From positions 20,869 through 84,868 of the forward strand of contig JAEWSN010000024.1 in NCBI GenBank assembly GCA_023459915.1: a DNA stretch of 64,000 nucleotides, in the 5' to 3' direction. This document shows positions 9,086 through 16,718 of this stretch, in pieces. Both the position numbers and the translations under genes were made by a program. Origin of the DNA: Bacillota bacterium (GTDB lineage Bacteria; Bacillota; Clostridia; DSM-8532). Position 1 is the first letter of the stretch; the number at the start of each line of letters is the position of its first letter. Below the pieces are notes generated by a model. It did not search any database and was not told where the DNA came from. It worked only from the letters and a program-made list of their open reading frames with translations.

Positions 9086-11785
9086 TCACTTCAAGCCGTA
9101 AGTCTTGCGATACAGCGCTTCGAGCTCCGTCACCAGTGGCTGGCGCGGATTTGCGCCCGTGCACTGGTCGGAATAGGCCAGGTCGGCCAGCGCGGCCACC
9201 TTCTTCTCGAAGTCAACCTTCGGCACACCCATCTCGGCCAGGGTCAGCGGAATGCCCACGGTTTTCATGAGCGTGCGGATGGCTTCCACCAGGCTCCCCA
9301 CACCCTCCTCCGGGGTGGCGGCCGGCAGCTTCAGGAAGGCCGCCACCTCCTGGTACTTCTCATCGGCGATGAAGGATTCATATTTCGGGAATGAGACAAA
9401 CTTGGAGGGCTTCGTACCGTTGTAGGCCACCACATGGGGCAGCAGCACCGCGTTGGCGCGGCCGTGCGGAATATGGAACTCTCCGCCGAGCTTGTGCGCC
9501 AGGCTGTGGTTGATGCCCAGGAAGGCGTTGGTGAAGGCCATGCCGGCGATGCACGACGCGTTGTGCATCTTCTCGCGGGCCAGCTTGTCGGCGCCATTCT
9601 CCACGGCCCTGGGCAGGTACTCGAACACCAGCTGGATGGCCTTGAGGGCCAGCGCGTCGGTGTAGTCCGAGGCCAGCACGGACACATAGGCCTCCAGCGC
9701 GTGGGTCAGCACGTCCATGCCGGTGTCGGCGGTGACGCTCTTGGGCACGGTCATGACGAACTCCGGGTCGATGATGGCCACATCGGGCGTCAGCTCGTAG
9801 TCGGCCAGCGGGTACTTCACATTCTCCCGCTTGTCGGTGATGACCGCGAAGCTCGTCACCTCGGAGCCGGTGCCTGAAGTGGTGGGAATGCAGACCATCT
9901 GGGACTTGCGGCCAATCTCCGGGAATTTGTAGATGCGCTTGCGGATGTCGGCGAACTTCAGCTTCATCTTGCCGAAGTCGGAATCCGGCTGCTCGTAGAA
10001 CAGCCACATGCCCTTGGCCGCGTCCATCGCCGAGCCCCCGCCCAGCGCGATGATCACATCCGGCCGGAAGGCGCGCATCAGGGCCACGCCGCGTTCCACG
10101 GTGTCCACGGACGGATCGGGCTCCACGTCGGAGAAGATTTCGCAGTGCACATACGGGTCATGGCGGCGCAGGTGCTGCAGCACGGTTTCCACATAGCCAA
10201 GCTTCACCATGTATTCGTCCGTGACGATGAAGGCGCGGCTGATGTTGGGCATGTCGGCCAGGTACTGGACGGATCCGGCCTCGAAATAGATCTTCGGCGG
10301 AATCTTGAACCATTGCATGTTGTTGCGGCGCTTGGCCACCCGCTTGAGGTTCATCAGGTGCACGGTGGTGACATTCGACGTGGTGGCGTTGCGGCCATAG
10401 GAACCGCAGCCCAGCGTCAGGGACGGCATGTTGGTGTTGTAGATGTCCCCGATGGCGCCATGGGTGGACGGTGTGTTCACAATGAGGCGGCCGGCCTTGA
10501 TGGTGTGGCAGAACCGGTCGATGACCGCCTCGTCCTCAGAGTGGATGACCGCGGAATGGCCCAGGCCCCCGAACAGCACCATTTCCTCCGCCCTGCGGAT
10601 GCCTGCCTCCGCCCCGTCCACAATGTAGTAGGCCAGAATGGGGCTGAGCTTTTCCCGGGACAGCGGGAATTCCGGGCCCACGCCCTTCTGGGCGGCCAGC
10701 AGAATCTTGGTGTCCTCCGGTACGGAGATGCCGGCCATTTTTGCGATGGTGTACGCGCTTTGTCCCACCACCTTGGGATTCATGGCGCATTTGGCGGCAT
10801 CGATGGCGGTGGCCTCAAGCTTCTTGATGTCCGCGTCCTCAAGAAAGACGCAGCCGTTGGCCTTCATGAAGGCTTCAAATTCGCGGGAAATCTCGCGATC
10901 CACAATCACCGCCTGCTCCGACGCGCAAATCATGCCGTTGTCGAAGGTCTTGGACAGGATGAGATCGGTGGCGGCGCGGCGCAGGTTTGCCGTTTTCTCG
11001 ATGTAGCAGGGCACATTGCCGGGGCCGACGCCGAGCGCCGGCTTGCCGGTGGAATACGCCGCCTCGACCATGCCGGCGCCGCCGGTGGCCAGGATGAGGG
11101 AAACACCGGGGTGCTTCATCAGCAGGTTCGTGGCCTCCAGGGACGGCGTCTCCACCCACTGAATCACGCCTTCCGGCGCGCCGGCCGCCAACGCCGCCTG
11201 CAGCAGCGTATTGGCCGATTCCGCCGAGCACTTCTGCGCGGAAGGGTGAAATGCGAAAATGATGGGATTGCGCGCCTTCACGGAAATGAGGCACTTGAAC
11301 ATGGTGGTGGAGGTGGGATTGGTGACGGGTGTGACGCCGGCCACCACGCCGATGGGTTCGGCGATGACCTCGTAATCGTCCAAATCATTGTCTTCAATGA
11401 CCCCGGCGGACTTGACCTTCTTGATGGAGTTGTAAATATACTCGGTCGCAAAAATGTTCTTGGTGATCTTGTCCTCATAGACGCCGCGGCCGGTTTCCTC
11501 AACAGCCATCTTCGCCAGCTCCATGTGTCTGCCCAGGCCGGCCAGCGCCATGGCTTCCACGATGGCATCGGTCTGCGCCTGATCCATCCGGCTCATGATT
11601 TCAAGGGCCTTTTGGGCCTTCACCACCAGTGCGTTGACTTCAGCGGCCGCCATGGCTGCCTTGTCCGGTACTGCCTGCGTCCGGGCCTGTTCGGTTTTGG
11701 CCGCGCCTGTTTTGGCCGCGGATGATGTCTTTGTGTCCGAGAGGTTCTTCCTGTCTTTTTCCATGATGATGGTGCCTGTTGCCAT
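9086..11785 (-). CDS. adhE: Bifunctional acetaldehyde-CoA/alcohol dehydrogenase
   Basis: This 899-residue enzyme reduces acetyl-CoA to acetaldehyde and then to ethanol, each with NADH, so it disposes of fermentative reductant; AdhE forms long helical filaments (spirosomes). The aldehyde dehydrogenase half has its catalytic cysteine in [10 protein letters not shown] near residue 286. The iron-dependent alcohol dehydrogenase half begins near residue 470 and shows the metal-site histidines in [19 protein letters not shown]. An Ala/Lys/Thr-rich extension of about 35-40 residues precedes the first domain; it is longer than in usual AdhE. The start at 11785 has GGGAGGAACC before it. It is monocistronic, with a Rex-type operator at its promoter. 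Confidence 0.97.
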   Translation of the reverse strand: MATGTIIMEKDRKNLSDTKTSSAAKTGAAKTEQARTQAVPDKAAMAAAEVNALVVKAQKALEIMSRMDQAQTDAIVEAMALAGLGRHMELAKMAVEETGRGVYEDKITKNIFATEYIYNSIKKVKSAGVIEDNDLDDYEVIAEPIGVVAGVTPVTNPTSTTMFKCLISVKARNPIIFAFHPSAQKCSAESANTLLQAALAAGAPEGVIQWVETPSLEATNLLMKHPGVSLILATGGAGMVEAAYSTGKPALGVGPGNVPCYIEKTANLRRAATDLILSKTFDNGMICASEQAVIVDREISREFEAFMKANGCVFLEDADIKKLEATAIDAAKCAMNPKVVGQSAYTIAKMAGISVPEDTKILLAAQKGVGPEFPLSREKLSPILAYYIVDGAEAGIRRAEEMVLFGGLGHSAVIHSEDEAVIDRFCHTIKAGRLIVNTPSTHGAIGDIYNTNMPSLTLGCGSYGRNATTSNVTTVHLMNLKRVAKRRNNMQWFKIPPKIYFEAGSVQYLADMPNISRAFIVTDEYMVKLGYVETVLQHLRRHDPYVHCEIFSDVEPDPSVDTVERGVALMRAFRPDVIIALGGGSAMDAAKGMWLFYEQPDSDFGKMKLKFADIRKRIYKFPEIGRKSQMVCIPTTSGTGSEVTSFAVITDKRENVKYPLADYELTPDVAIIDPEFVMTVPKSVTADTGMDVLTHALEAYVSVLASDYTDALALKAIQLVFEYLPRAVENGADKLAREKMHNASCIAGMAFTNAFLGINHSLAHKLGGEFHIPHGRANAVLLPHVVAYNGTKPSKFVSFPKYESFIADEKYQEVAAFLKLPAATPEEGVGSLVEAIRTLMKTVGIPLTLAEMGVPKVDFEKKVAALADLAYSDQCTGANPRQPLVTELEALYRKTYGLK

Positions 11786-11886
11786 AATGGTTCCTCCCTC
11801 TTGTCGTCCCGACGGTGTCTGCCGATTCCCGCCGAAAGCGGATGTGCCGCTTCGTGCATCCGGCTTGGTGAAACAGGTTCGAAATA

Positions 11887-11937
11887 TTGTAAATTATTTG
11901 ACAACTTGATTGTACGATATCGTTAATTGTTTGTCAA
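11887..11937 (-). promoter_or_regulatory. adhE promoter with Rex-like operators
   Basis: On the minus strand TTGACA (11932-11937) and TACAAT (11909-11914) have a 17-bp spacing, close to consensus. Four bases past the -10 is TTGTCAAATAATTTACAA (11887-11904), matching 12 of 14 fixed positions of the Rex consensus TTGTTAA-N4-TTAACAA and covering the transcription start. A second, weaker palindrome (11920-11937; 11 of 14) overlaps the -35 and spacer. Rex is an established NADH-sensing repressor of adhE in Firmicutes. The leader to the start codon is about 115 bases. Confidence 0.8.
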
Positions 11938-12044
11938 TCTATTTTTGATAAATTTTTAACACTTGTGTTTGCAACCTTTTGCCCTCTCCCCGATAGGGTT
12001 TTTTGTGTTTTCGGTTGCTGCGAAATCTTGGAGAAAAGAATCAC

Positions 12045-12076
12045 GCAAAACAAGCGGCTGCCCTGGCATCCCGCTT
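12045..12076 (-). terminator. Terminator of the antiporter gene
   Basis: On the minus strand AAGCGG (12071-12076) pairs with CCGCTT (12052-12057) around a 13-base loop, followed by GTTTTGC. It lies 22 bases after the antiporter stop. Confidence 0.55.
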
Positions 12077-12097
12077 CATGCAGTTTCCGCCTGGTTT

Positions 12098-13279
12098 TTA
12101 CGCCGCGCGTTCCAACAGTTTCCGATACGTCGCGTCGATGCCAATCGCGCCGAGCGGCGCCGTGACCAGAATGGACAGCACCGCGACCGTCAGGATGAGA
12201 TTGCCCGCGCCCACACCCGCAGCCAGCGGAATGCCCCCGATGGCTGCCTGTACGGTCGCCTTGGGCAGATATGCGAGTCCGCAGAACAGGCGCTCCTTCA
12301 GGTTCAGTGACGTGCCCGTCACACTGAGGAACACCCCCGCCATGCGGAAAACAAGCGCCATGCCGACAAGCGCAAGCGCGGCGAGGCCGGCCTGCGTGGC
12401 ATAACGGACATCCACGGTGGCGCCGACCAGCACAAACAGCAGCAGCTCCGCCGCCACCCAGATCTTCGAGAATTTTCCCGACAGCCGTTTGGCCAACACA
12501 TCATATTGCTTGAGGATGGTGCCACCCAGCGCCATGACGGCCAGCAGGCCCGAAAACGGCACCACGGCGGACAGGACATCCTCCAGGGTCACCAGCACAA
12601 AGGAAACCGCCAGCAAGATCAGCATCTTCACGGTATCCCGCATGTGAATCCAACGGAACAGCTTCACCAGGCCGATTCCCAACAAGATGCCGCCCACCAC
12701 GCCCAGCACGATGGAGACAGGAATGCGCAGCAAACCACCGGCATCGAACCGGCTGCCGCCGTACATGCCCAGAAACGAGGTGAACAACACAATCACATAA
12801 ATGTCGTCCACGGATGCGCCGGCCAGAACCAGCTGCGGAATGCTTCGTTCCCGGCCATAGCCGTTCTCCATGAGTTTGAGCATCCTTGGCACCACAATCG
12901 CCGGAGATACCGCGCCCAGAACCGTTCCAAGCAAAGCCGCCTCCAGGTATGTGATGGGAAACAGCAGGGGCGCAAGAAGGGTTGTCGCAATGATTTCAAA
13001 GGTGGCCGGCACAAAGCACATCAGCAAAGCCGGTCGCCCCACCCGTTTGAGGTCCTTGAGATCCAGCGCCAGACCGGCGCGAAAAAGAATGACAATCAGC
13101 GCCATTTTCCGCAAATCCGGTGAAATGCGCAACAGCTCCGGATCCATGATGTTGAGCGCGTACGGACCCATGATGATCCCGGTCAGCAGCATGCCCACCA
13201 GTCCGGGGATTTTCACTTTTTGAAGCAGGCCGCTGAGCATGAGTCCAAACAGCAACAGAAGCGCGATACTGAACAGCAT
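12098..13279 (-). CDS. Cation:proton antiporter (CPA, Na+/H+ exchanger type)
   Basis: This 393-residue membrane protein has about 12 hydrophobic segments and the monovalent cation:proton antiporter fold. The N-terminal stretch GLVGMLLTGIIMGPYALNIM is typical of the family, and charged residues sit in mid-membrane segments (VILFRAGLALDL). It would exchange Na+ or K+ for protons across the cytoplasmic membrane for pH or ion homeostasis. It lacks the C-terminal RCK/TrkA domain found in many CPA2 members. The start was chosen at 13279, where AAAGGGG precedes ATG; an upstream ATG at 13307-13309 would overlap the preceding gene and has no ribosome site. Confidence 0.85.
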   Translation of the reverse strand: MLFSIALLLLFGLMLSGLLQKVKIPGLVGMLLTGIIMGPYALNIMDPELLRISPDLRKMALIVILFRAGLALDLKDLKRVGRPALLMCFVPATFEIIATTLLAPLLFPITYLEAALLGTVLGAVSPAIVVPRMLKLMENGYGRERSIPQLVLAGASVDDIYVIVLFTSFLGMYGGSRFDAGGLLRIPVSIVLGVVGGILLGIGLVKLFRWIHMRDTVKMLILLAVSFVLVTLEDVLSAVVPFSGLLAVMALGGTILKQYDVLAKRLSGKFSKIWVAAELLLFVLVGATVDVRYATQAGLAALALVGMALVFRMAGVFLSVTGTSLNLKERLFCGLAYLPKATVQAAIGGIPLAAGVGAGNLILTVAVLSILVTAPLGAIGIDATYRKLLERAA

Positions 13280-13292
13280 GGTGTACCCCTTT

Positions 13293-13727
13293 TCAACAGG
13301 CGCAGGCATGAACCGGTTTGCCCGTGGCGGACGCGAGATGCTTGACGAGCGCCTGGGATGTCCCTTCCACGATATCGGACTTCTGCAACGCTGTCACTTG
13401 TTTTTCCCAAATGAAAACCAGAAGATGCGGGGTCTCCACCAGCAAATCAATCGTGCTGTATGGCGCCTGCGCGCCGTCAGGCAGCATCATGCCGTTTTCA
13501 TTGAAGCAGACAACGCGCGGGGCGGCCTGCGGTGTGTCGACGGAACACAAGCTTTCCAACAGTTTGTCCGCAGAAGCTTCGAAACGCTGTTTCATGCGAT
13601 GTGATGCTTTCCCACGGCGTGATCCCGCCTTCAAATACACAACTCCCAACAGGCTGGCAAGCAGTTCCGCAACGAGGGGAGCAGCCAGCTCCTTCGGGGA
13701 CATCAAACCCGGTATCAGCAGGAACAA
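13293..13727 (-). CDS. Small YcxB-like protein, probably 5'-truncated
   Basis: This is a 144-residue frame when started at a TTG (13725-13727); the first ATG is at 13701-13703. Neither has a ribosome site. A hydrophobic N-terminus (LFLLIPGL, then PLVAELLASLLGVVYL) is followed by a soluble part whose end, PYSTIDLLVETPHLLVFI then QKSDI, resembles the C-terminal domain of YcxB-like membrane-anchored proteins of unknown function. The frame stays open upstream into the hairpin region until a stop at 13830-13832, with no start codon. The original N-terminus may therefore have been lost when that region formed or inserted. It ends 13 bases before the antiporter start, suggesting past co-transcription. 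Confidence 0.5.
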   Translation of the reverse strand: MFLLIPGLMSPKELAAPLVAELLASLLGVVYLKAGSRRGKASHRMKQRFEASADKLLESLCSVDTPQAAPRVVCFNENGMMLPDGAQAPYSTIDLLVETPHLLVFIWEKQVTALQKSDIVEGTSQALVKHLASATGKPVHACAC

Positions 13728-13728
13728 A

Positions 13729-14037
13729 CCCAGGCTATCGCCTGGGGCAATTATGGCGCAAAAACCCGCTCCCGCAACTTGCTTTGCAAGTTGCTGCCGC
13801 TCGCCCCGCCTGCGGCGGCGCGGTTTTCGCTATGTGAACAACCCAGGCTTTCGCCTGGGTTGTTCACTGGATAACTGCCTTTGACTCCGCTCGGCGGGCC
13901 GGATGCTTGCATCCGCTTGTGGCAGTAAACATCATTAAAATACAACAAAATGCCGGGTTCTGCAAACACCGGATTTTTCACAGTGGCAACCTGCTCTCAG
14001 GGTTTCCTGCGGGAGCCCTGGGGAAACAGGTTGTCTG
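13729..14037 (-). ncRNA. Hairpin-rich region 3' of the TnpB-like gene; candidate guide-type RNA scaffold
   Basis: Just after the TnpB-like stop codon about 300 bases contain at least five stable stems. They are 13987-13993 with 14027-14033 (enclosing 13998-14002 with 14016-14020); 13900-13906 with 13909-13915; a perfect 15-bp stem 13834-13848 with 13853-13867, closed by GAAA when read on the minus strand; 13774-13782 with 13786-13794; and 13729-13735 with 13740-13746. Complementary segments at about 13757-13769 and 13818-13830 could enclose the inner hairpins as a multi-branched fold. TnpB-family omega RNAs arise at exactly this position, overlapping or following the tnpB 3' end. That this is such an RNA is inference; a cluster of unrelated palindromes is the alternative. 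Confidence 0.4.
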
Positions 14038-15408
14038 TCACCGTGATATCCGCGAAGGAATCAACCGCAGTTGCTGGCTTGGCCGCCGGTGCACCGTCGC
14101 CTTTTGAAGCGGCATCACGTGATGGGGCACATGATGGGATGTCTGTTGGGCTGACGGTTCGTTTGCGTTTGCCCTCTTCCTGTCTTTCTCGTATTCAAAC
14201 AGCCGCATTGCCAGATTCAGACTTCCAAGGGTGTCCAGTGCCTGCGAATGGCCGCAATCGACGCAGAGGAAATACAGCTTGTTCATCCGGTTATGGGGCG
14301 AGGCCCTGCCGCATTGCGGACATGTGCGGAACATGTTGTTCGGGCTCACCTGCACAGGCGCCGGCAGGCCGCGCATGGGCAGCTTGTAGCGCAGCAGGCC
14401 CAGAATCCGGTTCCAGTGGCTGCCGTCAATCGGCGGGCCATGCAGCACATCGGCCGCATCCACCCAGTGGAGATGATCGCCCTTGCGAACCAGCGGTGCG
14501 ACCACCGCCCGGGCATTGTGACCGAGGGCCAGCGCCGCCATGCGATTGGCCACGTGATGCAGCGCGTTGGCCGTCCATGACCCATTGTCCCGGACAGCGT
14601 GCGGTGGCAGGGGTTCCAGGCCGCCGGCGATCACCCGGGCGTCGGGGCCGGTCACCGTGTACGAAAAAGCAGCCTGCATTGCCCTGGAAAAGCCTATCCG
14701 GTTCACCGGATGAACCGGCGGCACTTCCGCCATTTCCAGGCTGCACGCGAGATACCACGCGCCATTCCTGTACAGCAGACGCGCACAGCGGAAGCGTTCC
14801 GGGGATGCGACGGCCTGCTTCAGCAGCATCTCCTGCCGCTTGCCGAAGGCCAGCGGAAACAACAGATACCGCACCACACGCAGATTGTCGCACAACGGCA
14901 TTCTGTCCCGATGCACATGCACGAGCCGGCTCTGATCCCGATGCGCGTTGGGAAGGCTTCCCTCACGGTTGGTCAGATACAGCTTGGCATAGAAACGATC
15001 CGTTTCCGGATTGTAGACCAGGCACCAGTCACGCTTCGTGTCATAGCGGCAGAACAGCACCGCGCGCTGACGGGGCGGATTGAATCGGAGACCCGGTTCC
15101 TGCTCCCGCCGCGCCAGATAGCCGGCCATCCAGGCCGCAAAGTCATTTTTCAGGGAATCCTTGAAGGGTTCCACCCCAAAACGGTTCAGGGCGAGCCCCA
15201 TGCCCTTGTCCACCCACAGGCGCAGCTGTCGGGACGACAATCCTGTGGCGGCAGCTTCAGACTGCGCATGAAACGCTTCCAACTGCCCGCCGGCCTGTGT
15301 CAGCAGCCAGTGGAAGGCTTGGGCATACCGGTCCGTCGCGGTTTGAAGATACGACTGTTTGATGCGGCTCGGCCGGTGCAGTTTCAGTGTGACAGTGATG
15401 TGCCCCAT
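14038..15408 (-). CDS. TnpB/OrfB-family protein with degenerate RuvC active site (possible nuclease-dead RNA-guided regulator)
   Basis: This 456-residue protein has the TnpB layout. A basic N-terminus (ITVTLKLHRPSRIKQ) leads to a split RuvC-like core and a zinc ribbon with CPQC at 363-366 and CVDC at 382-385. The segment RYKLPMRGLPAPVQVSPNN before the zinc ribbon aligns with the usual tail of TnpB RuvC. RuvC-I, normally GIDLG, reads IGFSRA (238-243), so Ser241 replaces Asp. RuvC-II, normally VIEDL, reads VVAPL (302-306), so the Glu is gone. Only the RuvC-III Asp392 (ALDTLGSLN) remains. A basic tail of about 50 residues follows. No tnpA lies nearby. The start follows GGAGGGGGAGGGC. Loss of two catalytic acids predicts RNA-guided binding without cleavage, as in TldR proteins; a decayed transposon gene is the alternative. 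Confidence 0.8.
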   Translation of the reverse strand: MGHITVTLKLHRPSRIKQSYLQTATDRYAQAFHWLLTQAGGQLEAFHAQSEAAATGLSSRQLRLWVDKGMGLALNRFGVEPFKDSLKNDFAAWMAGYLARREQEPGLRFNPPRQRAVLFCRYDTKRDWCLVYNPETDRFYAKLYLTNREGSLPNAHRDQSRLVHVHRDRMPLCDNLRVVRYLLFPLAFGKRQEMLLKQAVASPERFRCARLLYRNGAWYLACSLEMAEVPPVHPVNRIGFSRAMQAAFSYTVTGPDARVIAGGLEPLPPHAVRDNGSWTANALHHVANRMAALALGHNARAVVAPLVRKGDHLHWVDAADVLHGPPIDGSHWNRILGLLRYKLPMRGLPAPVQVSPNNMFRTCPQCGRASPHNRMNKLYFLCVDCGHSQALDTLGSLNLAMRLFEYEKDRKRANANEPSAQQTSHHVPHHVMPLQKATVHRRPSQQLRLIPSRISR

Positions 15409-15493
15409 GCCCTCCCCCTCCTTGCTGCGGATTCACCAAAAGAAGCAAGCAGCCCTCGGTTCCTGTTCTCCGTTCCGTGTCATTGAACCGCGG

Positions 15494-15586
15494 AACCATT
15501 CACCGGCATCGCACGTCCACCTGTTTGTCGGATTGTCGGAACGATTCAGTGGTATCGCACGTCCACCTGTTTGCCGGCCTGCCGGA
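15494..15586. repeat. 46-bp imperfect direct duplication covering the phosphatase gene's 3' end
   Basis: Bases 15494-15539 and 15540-15586 are two copies of the same sequence; 19 consecutive bases around ATCGCACGTCCACCTGTTTG are identical. The right copy holds the last codons and stop of the phosphatase gene, and the left copy lies just beyond the stop. Confidence 0.85.
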
Positions 15587-16718
15587 GCGTTCCGGCGATT
15601 TCCTCCACCAGCTTGAGCTTCAAACCCAGATTCAATGGAAAATCCGGATTCTGATGGGCCGGGTTCATCGCGCGGCCCACCCAGAAGCAGACATCCGTGC
15701 AGTCCTCCAGCAGCATTTTGGCGAGCCGGGAGGCCCCGTCGCGGTTGCCAAGCGCCAGGTACGCCTGCATGGAGCTGCCGTCGGCCAGACAGGCCTGCAA
15801 CTGCTCCAATGTCTTGCGCAGGGTCAGCACCCCTTCAGTGGCCAAATCGATGCCGCGAATTTTGGCGATCGGAGGAATGGCCGGATTCACATAGTCAAAC
15901 TGTGTTTCCACCTCCGCGCCAAGTTCCCTGGCCACAATCTGCGAGGTGGTGCCGCCACAGACCACATGCGGGCCCTCCCGCATCAGAAACTCGCGGACAA
16001 CCTGCGTGTCCTCCTCCGCCTGCACCGGCGGCCCCACCAGCACGGACAGGCTCACCGGCTTTCTGGCCAGGATGGACACCACGGTCGTGTCGTCTCCGGG
16101 AACCCCCGCATACAGGCCGTCGCAGACTGAAATCAGCAGTTTGGAAACGGTTTTCGCGGACAGATCCCCGCGCCATGTTTTCTGGAGATAATCCGCCACA
16201 TGCTCCCATTGCCAGCCCAGATTCAGGGATTGGCCCACCCCGGCGTGGATCACCCCGTCACTGACCAGGACGAACAGATCGCCCGGCGCCACCTCGAACC
16301 GCGATTCCCGGATGCGTTTGCCGGATATTTCACGTGTCTGGCTGTCCAGGGGCAACACCCGGCCCTTGCGCAGCCGGAACATCGCGGGATTGTCAAACTC
16401 GGCCAGATAGCCCGAGCCGTCGTGATGCAGCTGCAAAATGGAAAAGGTGGAATAGGCGATGTCCCGTTCCCGGCATACCGGCAGGGTGTCCACGATGGTT
16501 TCCACCGCCTCTTCCATGGGAAAGCCGTTGGTCATGAGCGTGGCGAGGATTTTCGCGGTCAGCTTCGACAGGATGTTCGCCTTCACCCCGCTGCCAAGCC
16601 CGTCCGCCAGCACCACGATGGTGGAATCCCCGTTTCTCACCACCTCCACATTGTCTCCGCACAATTCCTCATGATGCTTGTTCAGCCTGTCGATGCCGAG
16701 GTCCACGTGCAGGTTCAT
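15546..16718 (-). CDS. SpoIIE-like PP2C-family serine phosphatase of the hydrogenase cluster
   Basis: This 390-residue protein has an N-terminal PPM/SpoIIE-type phosphatase domain. The metal-binding Asp is in VVLADGLGSGVKA near residue 38, with FVLVSDGV near 150 and PGDDTTVV near 205. About 170 residues with no motif I recognise follow. SpoIIE-like phosphatases recur beside sensory [FeFe] hydrogenases of clostridia, where they are thought to act in a phospho-signalling relay. Its ATG overlaps the stop of the sensory hydrogenase gene (ATGA), implying coupled translation. The target protein is not in the window. Confidence 0.85.
   Translation of the reverse strand: MNLHVDLGIDRLNKHHEELCGDNVEVVRNGDSTIVVLADGLGSGVKANILSKLTAKILATLMTNGFPMEEAVETIVDTLPVCRERDIAYSTFSILQLHHDGSGYLAEFDNPAMFRLRKGRVLPLDSQTREISGKRIRESRFEVAPGDLFVLVSDGVIHAGVGQSLNLGWQWEHVADYLQKTWRGDLSAKTVSKLLISVCDGLYAGVPGDDTTVVSILARKPVSLSVLVGPPVQAEEDTQVVREFLMREGPHVVCGGTTSQIVARELGAEVETQFDYVNPAIPPIAKIRGIDLATEGVLTLRKTLEQLQACLADGSSMQAYLALGNRDGASRLAKMLLEDCTDVCFWVGRAMNPAHQNPDFPLNLGLKLKLVEEIAGTLRQAGKQVDVRYH

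Noticed and set aside
11983..12011. Small CCCT/AGGG hairpin followed by a T run on the plus strand
   Set aside because: No plus-strand gene precedes it; the stem is only 4 bp and probably accidental.
14038..15408. Active IS200/IS605 insertion sequence
   Set aside because: No tnpA transposase, no clear left end, and two RuvC acidic residues are missing.
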